Source: Isoetes taiwanensis (taxonomy: Eukaryota; Streptophyta; Lycopodiopsida; Isoetales; Isoetaceae). Taken from it: a stretch of 64,000 nucleotides of DNA. Below the pieces are notes generated by a model. That model had not been told where the DNA came from. It searched no databases and worked only from the letters and a program-made list of their open reading frames with translations. This document shows positions 44,141 through 55,565 of this stretch, one piece after another. How positions within the stretch are numbered: position 1 is the first letter of the stretch; each line of letters begins with the position of its first letter. The DNA lies in NCBI GenBank assembly GCA_021234155.1, contig JAJEKV010000036.1:9687426-9751425 (forward strand), in the 5' to 3' direction. A program made the translations under genes and the position numbers.

Positions 44141-45863
44141 TTAGTTCTCTAGATATTTCTTAAATATATCATCACTTTGCCTTATATCAATAGGAGCCAA
44201 CTGAGGTTTCTTCATAAGCTTCTTATTCTTCCTCTTTTTGGACTTCTTTTGAGGCGCAATCGCAATGGCTAAGTCGTTTGGAAATAGAGTGCCCTTAATG
44301 GCATGTGATGCTGTGCGAAAAGTGAGCATAAGATAAACTATCACAGAAGTTATTGATAACACTATGGCCAATCCTTTAGAAACTTTGTTTGGAAATTTGA
44401 GGTAGTAATGAATAGCATTAATAGCAAGCGAGTTTAAAGGCACACTGTAGCCCCACCAAGCCAGAGAAAACCTAATCAAATAAAAAAATATTAGGAGGCT
44501 TTAGAAGGTTAAAGCAAAAATAGTTCTAACGCTAATTGCATATTGGCCCATTAATGCATATACTTATTGGAATATCCAAGTAAGAGATGACATACTTGAA
44601 TCCAACGAATGTCTTTGGCCGAACCAACTAAGGAAGGAAAGAAAAATAGAAGCACATAAGAACTGGTGACAAATCATGGATACATTTGACGTTGCATGCA
44701 CTTACCAATGATGCAAATAAAAAGAGGCCAATAAAGTAATTACACTTCGATATGACATCAAAGTCACCGCTAATCTTCTCCCACGCAACACTTGCAATGG
44801 TTGGACATGCAAAATATAAGAAGTATATTGGATGCAGCTCCTTTGATATCGTTTCAGTTGTTGGTAGTCGTTGATAAAGTGTTACAAACACCACAAGATA
44901 ATGCACAAGGCCAACTATCCACATAAATATAGCCTGTTCCTTCCACCCAAGCAGAGCTCCCAAACATGCAGCAACAAAATTCCCAACTACTGCTAAATGG
45001 ACAGAGGGATTTGAAACTTTTGAGAGTCTTCTCTCGCCCCCACAAAGCCATGTGCCATAAACTTTTAGCTCTAAGAGCACCAATGGGATAACTAGAGGAT
45101 ACCATATAGCCGGATTAACGTACTTTGAAAGAAAGTGGGGCGATCCAATTGCTAGGTACATAGCGGTTATTGATGGAGTAAAAAAGAAATTCACTCTAAT
45201 TGGGTGTTGATACTCTCTTCGTATAGCCTCAAAATGAAATATACACTTAGTAACATAGGTGACGAATATGAGAACTAGTAGAGAGATTGCTAAGCACCAA
45301 AATGTCAAGTTGATAGACGTAAATATGTTATGAAGGTTTAAGGATCTTATGGAAGCAAGATTCTTCCATAGTATTGCTTGATGACTAGTAGCTAGACATA
45401 CTCCAAAGCAATTGATGGGGAACCTCAAAAGAAAAGGCCATTGAACATCTAAAGGTAGTAATATGGCCTTCGGATCCTACAGATGGAATGCTCAAATGTA
45501 AGTACATTAGCTTAAAATTACATAAGAAATCGAATTAATATTTACCTTCACATTTTCAAGGTCGTGCCCCTCTAGAACTTGGAAGTATCGCCCAGGAGTT
45601 ATCTCCGCATCCAGCTTCTTTGCATTAATGTCATGCCTAGAGTGAGCATCTTCTTCTTGTTGAATCCTCTCATGTTCATTGCTTGACCTTGGGGAGACCA
45701 ATGATCTATTAGTATTCCTCCTAATGATAACATGATTTCCTGTTGGTGTAAGCTCAGCTCCCTTTCGAAGATCAGATAAGAGAACCTTACTATCACTCTC
45801 CATCCCCTCAACAACAATCGAAAGCTCACGCTTGCTAGATTGGAAACCACTTGTCATCTCCAT
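44141..45863 (-). CDS. SLAC1/SLAH-type slow anion channel (four exons)
   Basis: Exons, minus strand: 45863-45546, 45476-44706, 44627-44596, 44471-44141; all introns are GT-AG and phases agree, giving 483 residues. ATG 45863 (MEMTSGFQSSKREL) follows an open non-ATG stretch. A hydrophilic N-terminus of about 120 residues with Ser/Arg and RYFQVLEG leads to the TDT/SLAC1 transporter domain: WPFLLRFPINCFGVCLATSH, IFHFEAIRREYQHPIRVNFF, LELKVYGTWLCGGERRLSKV, NPSVHLAVVGNFVAA, YQRLPTTETISKELHPIYFL and FSLAWWGYSVPL. About ten membrane segments are expected. These are plasma-membrane chloride/nitrate channels: SLAC1 closes stomata after activation by OST1-type kinases, SLAHs load anions in roots. The charged tail with KKSKKRKNKKLMKK follows. 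The coding frame is intact and looks functional. SLAC1 versus SLAH cannot be decided here. Confidence 0.92.
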
Positions 45864-46880
45864 TGTGGAGATCTTGAATAGCACAAAATGGCTTTAGCAC
45901 TCAATAACTAAACCTCATGCATTTAAGCTAATGCCTATGGTAAAGTTACCATGAATGTACGCACTAATATACGTGTGCCAACAATACATAAGCAAAAGCA
46001 TTCTCTTTATCCAAGGCAGAATAAAATCAATTATTAGGTAATATATGCTTTCAAATATCAAACAACAAAATAACATGGTCAAACAAGAAATAAGTGGCTT
46101 TTTTTAGGTGGCACAAATGTATAAGAAGCTTTTATACAATTTGGCGTCTAGTTGTTATGAAATTATGCCCCAATGGGAACACACCTTGTCAACTTATTGA
46201 GCTTGACTAGAATATGAAATGTTATATTTCAAAAGATCCACTCAACTAGAAAAGGAAGATTACCTTTAGTTTAACATTCGATGCACAATAAGAGTAAAGA
46301 AGATTGACCGTCACGATAAAAGCGACCTAACATGAAATGGATTGCTCATGCAAATTTCTAGAAGTGGTAAGTTATGATATGATGCATGCATGCATATCAA
46401 TCTGGCATGCTTATAAAAAGTAGCATTATAAAATGGACCATACGAAGGTGAAAGAAGTAACAAGCAATCAATCTACATCAAATCCTCCTCCATCTAGATA
46501 AAAGTGCATTGTTAGATAGACAGATAGGCAAATAGAGTGTGGCCCAGAAGATGGATAGCCAGATGTTGCTGACGAATGAATGATAGATCCACCAACCACT
46601 ATCTATATGTGATATACAAATGGACAGATGGATGGAGGAATAGATGGAGATGCTAGAGGAATGAACAATGGACAAACTGACCATCTAGCTATATGGGATA
46701 TATACACAAATGCTCCCATCTATTGTGTAATGCATTGGGGTCCTTTAGGATATCCAAGAAAATTGGCTAATATAGAGAAGTTTAGCATGAATGTTTTGCA
46801 AGGATGACATGGATAAATCAAGATATAATAGATTGGACATGCAACGTAAGTTGAATGTCCTATAACGAATTTTTTTGTTT
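45864..46880 (-). promoter_or_regulatory. Upstream region of the anion channel gene
   Basis: About 1 kb without a recognised element, holding the presumed promoter and leader. A degenerate repeat of gatagat/gatggat words lies at 46500-46690 and an atgcatgcatgca word at 46381-46393. No reliable TATA assignment. Confidence 0.35.
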
Positions 46881-48130
46881 TTTTTTTTTGGGAAGGAAGG
46901 AAGGAAGGAAGGAAGGAAGGTTCTTTTATCGTCTGCGGAGGTCAATCGGCCTATGGGACCCAAATTACACGGGTGCAGCAAGCCCGTTGCTACCCGGATT
47001 AAAAACCCCCCCTTAGGAGGGAAAAACCGTCGCAGCAACAAGCCTGCTGGCAGCTGTACAAATACACATATATACACATGAATTCCCGGCACCTCAGGTA
47101 GGCGCCCGGGGGCAGAGGTGAGTCCGCAGATCCAAAACCTCCTGGAGGTAGAAGCCAAGGGATCGAACTGATGGCGTACTGAGTAGCTCGTGCAGGGGAA
47201 GACCAGGTCTCACCAAGAGAATGTAGCGAGCCCGAATCTGACTATAGGCTGGATAGCTCTGGAAGGCATGGCTTTCATCCTCAACAACCCCAAAGCAGCA
47301 ACACCGACAAAGCCCGGCCCCGGGCGTGGCTCTCCAACCCACCGCACCCGTCAAGCCGAAGATGGTGGGCCCCTCGCTCAATGGACGGATAATCCCGCTT
47401 CTTCATGGGCAACCGAGAACGCAGGTAGAGCCAGGCCCTCGAACCGGAGTGGTGGGGTTTATGTGCTATTTATATCGTGCCATCTTTACCGTTCCAGAGC
47501 ATGGTGGTCCCGTGAGCTTCCCGTGAAACAAGAGTCCAAGTACCCCCTCAGCCTATCCCTACGTCCTCAGGCACTGACGCACCTATGTGCGTCTACGCCC
47601 AAATAGCGCCCGACCGGGGCTCTCTTTGTCCTTCCAACAAGCCCCGAGTCGCTCGGGCTCATCGCCACAACGTAAGCCAAGTCGCGGGAGCCGAAAGTAA
47701 GCCCATGTTGGCCACCTTCCGAAATAGACAATGTGCCTATCGAGGGTCCGCTGCCGCGGGGGCATAAATCCCCGCCTCCTGCAACAAGATCTCGATATGG
47801 AACCGAGGGGCTTGACGCCAAGTGCCCGCGTCCAAAAAATGCCTTCGGACCTGCTCTAAGTCGCTCCAAGTCGCCAAAGACACCATTGGGCCCCACACCT
47901 CGACCCATACAAAAGAACTGCGCTCGACCAAAGGTTCGGAATAAATGTGACCGGTGGCCCCAAATATACAAAGCTCTGCCCGTGACTATTGTTTTGCATT
48001 GCGCATACGCCTTCCAACTCAAGGGTCAACCTAAAGGCGAATGAATGCATCCCAATACATTGAGGGCGGGAATCCACCCCCGTGTACTTGTAGCCGGGTG
48101 TGACCTCTACCATCCGCCCCCGGTAAGTGA
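46881..48130 (-). mobile_element. LINE 3' fragment with (TTCC)n tail
   Basis: On the minus strand the frame 47381-47094 encodes GLCRCCCFGVVEDESHAFQS, YPAYSQIRARY and a segment ending LGFYLQEVLDLRT, the same zinc-binding tail type as the LINE at 18981-19900. The element ends at the (GGAA)n run on the plus strand (46890-46920), that is (TTCC)n in its own orientation. The upstream part (to about 48130) is GC-rich and broken. A different LINE family from the AATTC-tailed one, but with related protein. Confidence 0.6.
46890..46920. repeat. (GGAA)n microsatellite
   Basis: Seven to eight perfect ggaa units next to a T run, at the LINE end. Confidence 0.95.
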
Positions 48131-48655
48131 GCCTGGGGAGAGTAATTAAAAAAATAGGGGTTATTTGTGCATGCTCAACCATTGAGAGTTCACGTAAATA
48201 TAGACGACAAGATGTAGCTAAAAATGAAAAGAGAAATAAAGAAGTTTATATTATTTTGAGGGATTATATTATTTATTGCCTTATCTTTTCAAAGGCTTGT
48301 TATTTTTAAACCTAAGAATCATTTTTAGAACTTTTTTGGTTTATCTTTTAAGGCCTTGTTATTTCGAAACCCACAAACTCGAAGGCAGCTAGGAGTTTTA
48401 CAGCCGCTTGCATAGTGGTGGATGTCTAGATGAGCTGCGCGATCTGCCTGATCCGACCAGATTGTTGCAGTGGGGAATGTAGTTCCTTTACTCAAGGGTT
48501 TGCTTGATCCTAATAAGCTTGAGCTTGAGCTTGTGCTTATTCTGGAATATAAATTTTGATGGTTCACTGGCAATGTTGAATTGGCCATAAATTGATTTTA
48601 TCTGGCTTTTCAGATGTATCCATGGCAGACTTTAGGGTTGGTAGAGGAGATGAAT
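48131..48655. other. Spacer
   Basis: No gene or element recognised. A T/A-rich part at 48200-48370 precedes the 160-bp tandem repeat. Confidence 0.4.
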
Positions 48656-49135
48656 GGGAGAGGCTTGGTTACTTCTAAACATCAGCTATGGCTGAACAAA
48701 CTAGAAGACCTGCAAAAGGCAGAATTGTAAACTATATACGAAAGATCATTGTAGTGCAATAAGCTTTTATGAAGATATTCAGTTTATTTTTTGTGCCTCT
48801 TTCATTCCCTACTTTGGGAGAGGCTTGGTTACTTCTAAACCTCTTCTATGGCTGAACAAGCTAGAAGACCTACAAAAGGCAGAATTGTAAACTATATACG
48901 AAAGATCATTGTAGTGCAGTAAGCTTTTATGAAGATATTCAGTTTATTTTTTGTGCCTCTTTCATTCCCTACTTTGGGAGAGGTTTGGTTACTTCTAAAC
49001 CTCAGCTATTACTGAACAAGCTAGAAGACCTGCAAAAGGCAGAATTGTAAACTATATACGAAAGATCATTGTAGTGCAGTAAGCTTTTATGAAAATATTC
49101 AGTTTATTTTTTGTGCCTCTTTCATTCCCTACTTT
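48656..49135. repeat. Tandem repeat, three units of 160 bp
   Basis: gggagaggcttggttactt begins at 48656, 48816 and (with one change) 48976, and the partial word gggag recurs at 49136, so the period is exactly 160. Units differ at only a few positions. Each contains gcagaattgtaaactatat and ends with ttcattccctacttt. Recent amplification; no coding frame. Confidence 0.95.
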
Positions 49136-49667
49136 GGGAGATAATGTTATATTGGCCGCATTTTATTGGCCTCGTTTTGTATCGAAATTTTTTTTTTTGA
49201 AATTTTTTGTTTTGCTATGTTATGGGAGATGTTGTTTTTTGAGTTGGAAAGAAAATAAAAGCTCAAATTACATTGACAAGTTCACGAGTAACATATAAAA
49301 TATAAAATTTCTTAGTACAAACTTATTTATTACTGATGGCTTACTATCCTCATTACGGCGAAGGTTTTTCCCCTTGAAAATCTTTGGTAGGGTTTTTTTT
49401 ATCCTAGTAGTGATGGTTGTTTTAGCCTATTAAATGGGTCTCATGGCCTTTTGGTCTTCATCGGCATTAAAAAATCTATTCTATTCTATTCTATTCTTCG
49501 TCTCAAACTAAAGTTCTATCTATACCACTAAATTAATGGTCAATGGTACTATATGTAGCAAAAACTTTAGCATGATTTAGAAACTAACTTGCATTCTATC
49601 GTCCTCATGGAGACGAAACATGCTATGAGCCCAATACAAAGCATATTGTGACCACTATTATTCCAAT
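49136..49667 (+). other. Spacer with a retroposon 3' end at 49474-49497
   Basis: The words cggcattaaaaaatctattc followed by repeated ctatt units look like the 3' end of a LINE or SINE with a pentanucleotide tail, compare 17930-17962 and 54539-54570. The body (about 49330-49470) has ttggtagggtttttttatcc but no frame. Confidence 0.4.
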
Positions 49668-49770
49668 TGTGATTAAGATCCGCGTCTACTATATCAAAGA
49701 ATTTGTGATTAAGATCCTCGTCTACCACACCAAAAAATTTGTGATTAAGATCTAGGTCTACGACACAAAA
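49668..49770. repeat. Tandem repeat, three units of 36 bp
   Basis: tgtgattaagatc begins at 49668, 49704 and 49740, followed each time by a variant of gtctac and a caaa-type end. Confidence 0.85.
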
Positions 49771-49912
49771 AATATATTTTATAACTCTATAATTTGCTTG
49801 TCAGCTTTAGTCCATATATACAATAGGTCTGCCAAATATAAAATTGGATTTAAGATTGCTTAAGAAGAAAAATGTGGCAATCAGGCACACTGCTAGTACT
49901 AGCAAGATATCC

Positions 49913-49984
49913 TCTCTCCCTCTCCCTCTCCCTCTCCCTCTCCCCTCTCCCTCTCCCTCTCCCTCTCCCTCTCCCTCTCCCTCT

Positions 49985-50016
<32 letters not shown>
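49913..50016. repeat. (CTCCCT)n microsatellite ending in (CT)n
   Basis: About sixteen ctctcc units with two slips, then about eight ct. Strong pyrimidine strand bias. Confidence 0.97.
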
Positions 50017-50017
<1 letters not shown>

Positions 50018-50763
50018 ATTCCCCTTGGTTTTTTTTTTTGAAGGATAAAAAATTTTCATTTATAAGTAAACTCTTACAAATCCATTGGAAAGCTCATTTT
50101 GCCCTCGTGATGCAACCCCGTCGGTGGTAGCATCTTTTTGATCATAACTAGAACTCTGTTTCAAATGAAATTTGTTGCATTAGAAAGCTTTTTTAGACAC
50201 CTTTCTAGAGGCATGTACTTTGCATATGTTTAAGTAAGATTTCCATAGAAAACAACAAATTTATGGCCACTTCCAGGTTGGTATCACATTTTTATTCATA
50301 TCTGTTTTTCTACTAACTCTATATTCTATGAAACTCACACCATTAGAAAGCTCGCTTAGAGCCCTTTCTAAGAATGCATAATTTACTAATGTTTTGCCAA
50401 GATTTCTGAGCAAAAGCAATAAATTCCAACTTGGTTTCAGGGTTTTTAGCTTTCTATATATTCAGCACTGCACATTTTTCTTCATAACCATTGAAGGAAG
50501 GATTGAATTAGAGCTCTGTTTTGGGTGATCTTTATATCACTGGAAAGCTTATTTTGAGAAATTTCCAAACATATCTGATTTTTGCACATGTTTGGCCAAG
50601 ATTTGAGAGGAAATATGTAGCATAATAGCAGGGGGTTTTCTTTGTGTTTTTGTACGCTTTTCACTAAGGTTTTCCTATGATTTCGTGATGTATTTAAATG
50701 GATGTACTAATGCGTACATCTAGAGTGCACTATTTCTGAGCCATTGATTTTAACCTTTTTTTT

Positions 50764-50998
50764 CCAATGGTCAACAACCAATGGCTCACAACAAAAGCCC
50801 TTTTTTTGTGCATGTGGTGCATAATGGTCAATAACCAATGGCTCACAACAAAAGCCCTTTTTTGTGCGTGTGGTGCATAATGGTCAACAACCAATGGCTC
50901 ACAACAAAAGCTCTCTTTTTGTGCGTGTGGTGCATAATGATCAACAATCAATGGCTCACAACAAAAGCCCTCTTTTTGTGTGTGTGGTGCATAATGGG
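50764..50998. repeat. Minisatellite, four units of about 58 bp
   Basis: Each unit contains aatggtcaacaaccaatggc (variants), acaaaagcc and a run ending gtgtggtgcat. A long open frame on the minus strand is a by-product of the repeat. Confidence 0.92.
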
Positions 50999-51768
50999 CA
51001 CATGAAGGGCTTGAAGGGCGCATGTAGTGCAGTTTCCCTGCCGGCAACACATTTCTTATCATAACTTTTGATCCGGAGCTCTGTTTGAGATGATTTTTAT
51101 TGCGTTGGAAAGCTCTCTTCGAGATCTTTTTGATAGTGTATGATATAGATATGTTTGGTTAAGTTATCTATGCTAAAACAACAATTTTTCGGCCGGGTTT
51201 GGTAGGCTTTGACATCCTACCAGCTGATTAATACAAGATTGCGCTATTGGATATTGTTTTATGGCTCATTCCGAATGAAGGTTGCAAAAAATTACCATGC
51301 ATTTTTAGATTTTGAGGCAGTTATTAAGCAAATTCCAAGGTTTCTAGATCCTTGTGCTAACACGCAGAAAAGTTTCCCACTTTGGTTTCTCACCACAAGA
51401 ATCCATGGAGGCCAAAGGCTGCTGTTAAATTCCAGTTGAAAAATGTTTGTGTATGGGTGTTGCAAACTTTATGACTTTCAGAATAATGGGATCCGTTCTA
51501 TCTTTATGGTAACTTTTACTTATGTTCTATTTGTTTCATTGTGATGAAATTCAAAAGTTACAGGTGAGAAAGCCTCAAATGAATTCTAGTTTTTTTCTGG
51601 TTTGAATTCTAAAATTGTTGTCACACTTGGGGGGGGGGGGGTGTCCTTAAGGCCCCGAAGGGGCCAAAAAAAAAATTTGCAACACAAACCATTAACATCC
51701 AACATATAAAAACTAAATCCCCCAACACATAACAACTAACACATAACAACCATTGACATTAACAACCA

Positions 51769-52184
51769 ACACATAACTACCATTGACATTAATTACACAA
51801 CCATTGGGTCCAACACATTTAAATTAAAATCCCCCTTTGGTTTGGGTGCATATTCACACGGGGGGTGACTCCGGGCAACGAGAGCTGTTGGATAGGCATA
51901 TTCACCTCTTATTCCTTAATCTACACCGTACGTAAAGTTCCTCGTTTGTGGAGTATGCAAGTACAAAATTTGCTATACTGTATAACAAGATTTGCAAAAT
52001 ACTATAAGATTTCAAACGGAATACTATATGGTGTTGATTTTGTACGTGCAAAATACAATTATGAGGGCTCTCGCTGCCCTACGTCACCCCCCGTGTGAAT
52101 ATGCACCCAAACCAAAGGGGGATTTTAATTTAAATGTGTTGGACCCAATGGTTGTGTAATTAATGTCAATGGTAGTTATGTGTT
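51769..52184. mobile_element. Foldback/MITE-like element with arms of about 117 bp
   Basis: 51769-51885 and 52067-52184 are inverse copies with few mismatches (for example gtgcatattcacacgggggg on the left, its complement on the right). The loop of about 180 nt is AT-rich. Typical of a non-autonomous foldback transposon. The outer arms are followed by caacacata-type low-complexity sequence on the left, so the exact ends are unclear. Confidence 0.8.
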
Positions 52185-52492
52185 ACAACCTGGATCTAGG
52201 GTGTTTGAGTTTTTAACGGTTCCATATTATATGGTTTCTAATATCTATTGAACAAGGGTTCCACCTTGTATGGAATTTAAGTTGTTAAAAAGTTTCTTAT
52301 AAGGTCTTTCCAGGAGTATTTTGTTTGCATATGGTTGGTCAAGATTCTTAAAGAGAGAACAACAATTTGGTTTTCAGCTCTAGGGGTTTTGCTGTTGTAG
52401 GTGAGTTTAAGAGTATTTGATACCTTCCAATCACTTTTCAGGCATTTGCATGGTATATTTGGTGTATGCTACCTTGCCTAATTGGATCCCAG

Positions 52493-52910
52493 CTTATTGC
52501 ATGCAATTGCAGGGCTATTAAAAATCCTGGCGCATGATTCTTGCACTTGGAGGCTTTCAATTATGAGTCTAAAGCTAGAGACCACTTCAAAAGATGGGAA
52601 GCAGATTAGATGGAGAGGAAAACAATGCTACTATTCATTTCAACACTCTCAGAAAAGCATGTGTAAAGTGGCAAAGGCTCACCATTAGATTGTTTAGAGC
52701 TCTATAGTCAGTCACTCAATAGGAGTGCAAGGTTGTTGCATGCATTTGGGGGAAATATTGAAATTCTTGCATATGATTCTTGCACCTGAAGGCTTTTCGA
52801 CGGGCGTGTGTAAGCTACGATCCACTTAAAAAGGTGGGAAGCAGATTAAATCGAGAAGAAAATAATGCTACTGTCCATTTCAATGCTTTCACAGAAGTGC
52901 TTTTCACCTA
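52493..52910. repeat. Diverged direct duplication, about 180 bp, two copies
   Basis: 52495-52675 and 52735-52905 align by eye: ttgcatgca, then gattcttgcac, then ggaggcttt/gaaggcttt, cacttcaaaagatgggaag / cacttaaaaaggtgggaag, cagatta, then aatgctact. Non-coding. Confidence 0.65.
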
Positions 52911-54036
52911 GAGACTTTTAGATGAGTATCTAAAATTGTATTCATACCTGGCTCCTTTCAAATTTGTCCCTATGTGCCATTTGCCCCTTTCTAGCCCCTT
53001 CTTAGCTGCCCTTTTCTCCCACTCACACTCTTATATCTTGCTTTTACAAGCACAACCTTGATAAGTCGTGTGACGCTCCCCGAACTTATACGATGCTCCC
53101 ATAGTATAAATAAGAGAAATTCCCTTCCCATGGCAACTACATCACCACAGAAAGGCCCTCCGTCTGCCTCGGACCACTTGTGATGGCCAAGTGTCCGGAT
53201 GAAGGACATGGAGGTGTCATTCGTTCCACGCCTTCACGAACTCGTTGAGCTAAGATATATATTAGTCACATCTAGCAAAAAAGGGACTTGTAAACAAGCT
53301 AATACACCTAGCACACATGGGGGGGATGTTGGAACAATTAAATTAAGTAGTTGTAAGTTACTAAGTTTGTTATCTTAGTTTAAGGCATCTTTTATGGAAA
53401 TGATCAAGGCCTTGAATTGTGCCTAAAATTGTGATACAAATTATGTGAACATCTGTACTTAAACTTAGTGAGGGGATTAATCTAATACAAGTTTTAGAAG
53501 CTTGATCATATCAGTGTTCTTTCTGTTAAGTTCATTGTCTGATCTTCTGATCGATGTTTCTATAATCTGCTCTAATAGTTCAGACAAAAGTATTATTAAT
53601 CTGATCAGGAAAAAAAAAATGCCATTACATCCTTGGAAACACATTCATTCATCTTGAACCCATTTACTCATTTGGAGTTCTGTACAGCTTCAAAAAATGA
53701 TCCCAAGCTTTTTAGCATGATAGTTTGGGCAAATGAAGGCTTATGCGAGGTTACATTTGAAATTTTTATAGTTTATATATGCCAGATCGGAACAAAGGAT
53801 TCTCTGTGAGCAGAGCAGATATGAATAATTTACAAACCAAGCTTGGTCTCCTGCCAAAATTTTGTTAGTTCCAAGAATCAATACTAGGTACATGCAAATG
53901 CCCAGCAACAGATTAGTCTGGCATGGTATGTAATCTCTGAAACGCCACGCCACGTAATTGCCAGATGGGAATAGACGTGGCAAGTTGAGGCCCAAACGGC
54001 AAAGAGAAATTGTGACGGTTGGAGAAAGGGAATGAA
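52911..54036. other. Region without recognised gene
   Basis: Apart from the possible LTR start, I see only AT-rich sequence and a three-fold 13-bp repeat (gaatctagttgta, 54034-54072) at the border of the next exon. Confidence 0.4.
53318..53600 (+). mobile_element. Possible Ty1/copia 3' LTR start with polypurine tract
   Basis: cacatgggggggatgttgg at about 53315-53333 has the form polypurine tract plus LTR start TGTTGGA, and the following aattaaattaagtagttgt is copia-LTR-like. I could not find the LTR end, a matching second LTR or pol sequence to the left, so this may be a solo remnant or chance. Confidence 0.3.
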
Positions 54037-55565
54037 TCTAGTTGTAGAATCTAGTTGTAGAATCTAGTTGTGATCCATCCGACCAATCCATCAACAAAAG
54101 GCAAGAGGAGAGGATTGCAAACAGGGTCCTAAAACGAAACAAAAGGCTCCGAACTCTAGACGATAATTACTACCCCTTCAATCAGCCCCAGATCCGCTAC
54201 TCGAGCCTTGACGAGGAACAGGCTGGGAGCAGTCGAACGCCGGCTTACCTGCAGGATTGCGAGGACGTTTACCGGAGTGTCGCACACAGGGAACCGGAAA
54301 TAAACTATTGGCAGTACAACACCAAACGCTGGAGAGGGTTACACGGGCAGATATACCCTGGCGATACCACTGAATACAGTTCGGATTCAAACCCTAGAAG
54401 TTTACCCATTCTAGCAGACTTTGAAGCCCACAGACATGCCCTCCATGCCAACCATCCTAATGCAGGTTCCCATTATCGGCCCTCGTGGTAAGGTTCTTCC
54501 TTGGAACTGCCCAATGGCTACCCAACCTAAAAAATCAAATCTATTCTATTCTATTCTATTCTATCCTATCTTCTTATATGTGGTAGATCAAACCCTAAAC
54601 AAATTTGACTTAAAAGTTTGACAGTCGAAAGCTAACCCTATACATCTAACAAACAATAGCTTGCCCTCACAATCTTAAGGGCATTGATCTGTGGGTGTTG
54701 ACAGGTTTTCAGCTTATGTCCAAGAACGATGGACACTGCAACTAGCTGATAATTAAAAAACTTTCTCACCTGGAAGTTTTAGCGATGTTGTACCATTCTA
54801 TTATTCTATTCTATTAACAAAAAAAAAAAAAGAATTTTCTAGGTACGAGAAGGTGTTGTGCACTGACTCATCCCATGCCTCCGCCGAGTATGGCCAAAAT
54901 CTGTATTTCATGTCAAGGGAGTTCAGGACGGGGAGACGTTACCACCACAGACTGTCCAAAGCATTAAAAAATGAAGAACATAATATTGCTTTTGAGTATA
55001 ATACGCTTGTGGCACATCGTAAAAGAGAGTATGAATGGGGAGGCACCCTTTGGGATGCCATGGAAAGAGGCCAAGTGCACTACAAAAGTGTTCCCTCGCA
55101 TTTTGCAAAATTTATTGTTAAACCTCCCGATGACCTTGCATGGAGGACTATCTTCGAGCGTAGTCGTGAAGAAGAGCTTCCCATTAGACCTTATACCTAT
55201 CGGGGCTTTGGTGGCCATCACCACGGCCAACTAGAGCATCGCTTTGGTAGTGTCTTCTTGCTTCCTATAGAGGACCCTTGTCGAAGTTATCATGCTCGTG
55301 GTAGACTTAGAGATCATGATAATGTTAGAGGTGTGCACATGTACAAGCTCATAATGGTGGCAAATCCTGAAGCCCCCATAGATGGACCTCTTCAACTTGT
55401 TGCATTCTTTCATTTTGATATGGACTATGCGGCACCTGGACGAGGTTCTGGCCATCGGCCATCCAAGGCCTACACTCTCTGCCTTGCTTGGCTCAAGGCT
55501 GGGCATGCTGGGCACCATCCACATTTTCGAGGAACATATCCATCTGATTATGAGTATGAGCCACC
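54037..55565 (+). CDS. Unrecognised gene, two exons with compatible splice sites (partial)
   Basis: Exon A (open from about 54037 to 54487) encodes a charged, Tyr/His-rich stretch with YSSLDEEQAGSSRTPAYLQD, NYWQYNTKRWRGLHGQIYPG and GSHYRPS; it ends at TG|GTAAGG. Exon B (54843-55565) follows acceptor ttttctag and encodes VLCTDSSHASAEYGQNLYFM, YEWGGTLWDAMERGQVHYKS, FGGHHHGQLEHRFGSVFLLP and MYKLIMVANPEAPIDGPLQL; it ends at CC|GTAAGTATC. The intron joins the two in phase as a Trp codon, which supports a real gene. No ATG is seen at the 5' end and no stop at the 3' end, so upstream and downstream exons are missing or decayed. The 355-bp intron holds a (ctatt)n retroposon tail. I do not recognise the family. 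Confidence 0.5.
54539..54570 (+). repeat. (CTATT)n retroposon tail in the intron
   Basis: Repeated ctatt units after acctaaaaaatcaaat. Same tail type as 49474-49497. Confidence 0.6.

Larger units (their letters stand above)
50060..52390. repeat. Family of diverged tandem repeats (about 160-200 bp), interrupted
   Basis: A recurring pattern occurs: ctctgttt, then ttggaaagct, then a catatgttt..caagatt word, then aacaacaattt. The ggaaagct/agaaagct core lies at about 50085, 50185, 50346, 50542 and 51104, and a weak unit near 52260-52370. Units are strongly diverged. The array is interrupted by a minisatellite (50764-50998) and a foldback element (51769-52184). It may be an old satellite or repeated mobile element; no coding frame is conserved. 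Confidence 0.55.

Noticed and set aside
47567-48022. 151-codon minus-strand gene
   Set aside because: GC-rich LINE-derived sequence with several overlapping frames; no recognisable domain.
48656-49135. CRISPR array
   Set aside because: Repeats are directly adjacent with no spacers, in a plant nuclear context.
50730-51062. Repetitive His/Cys protein
   Set aside because: Open frame created by a 58-bp minisatellite.
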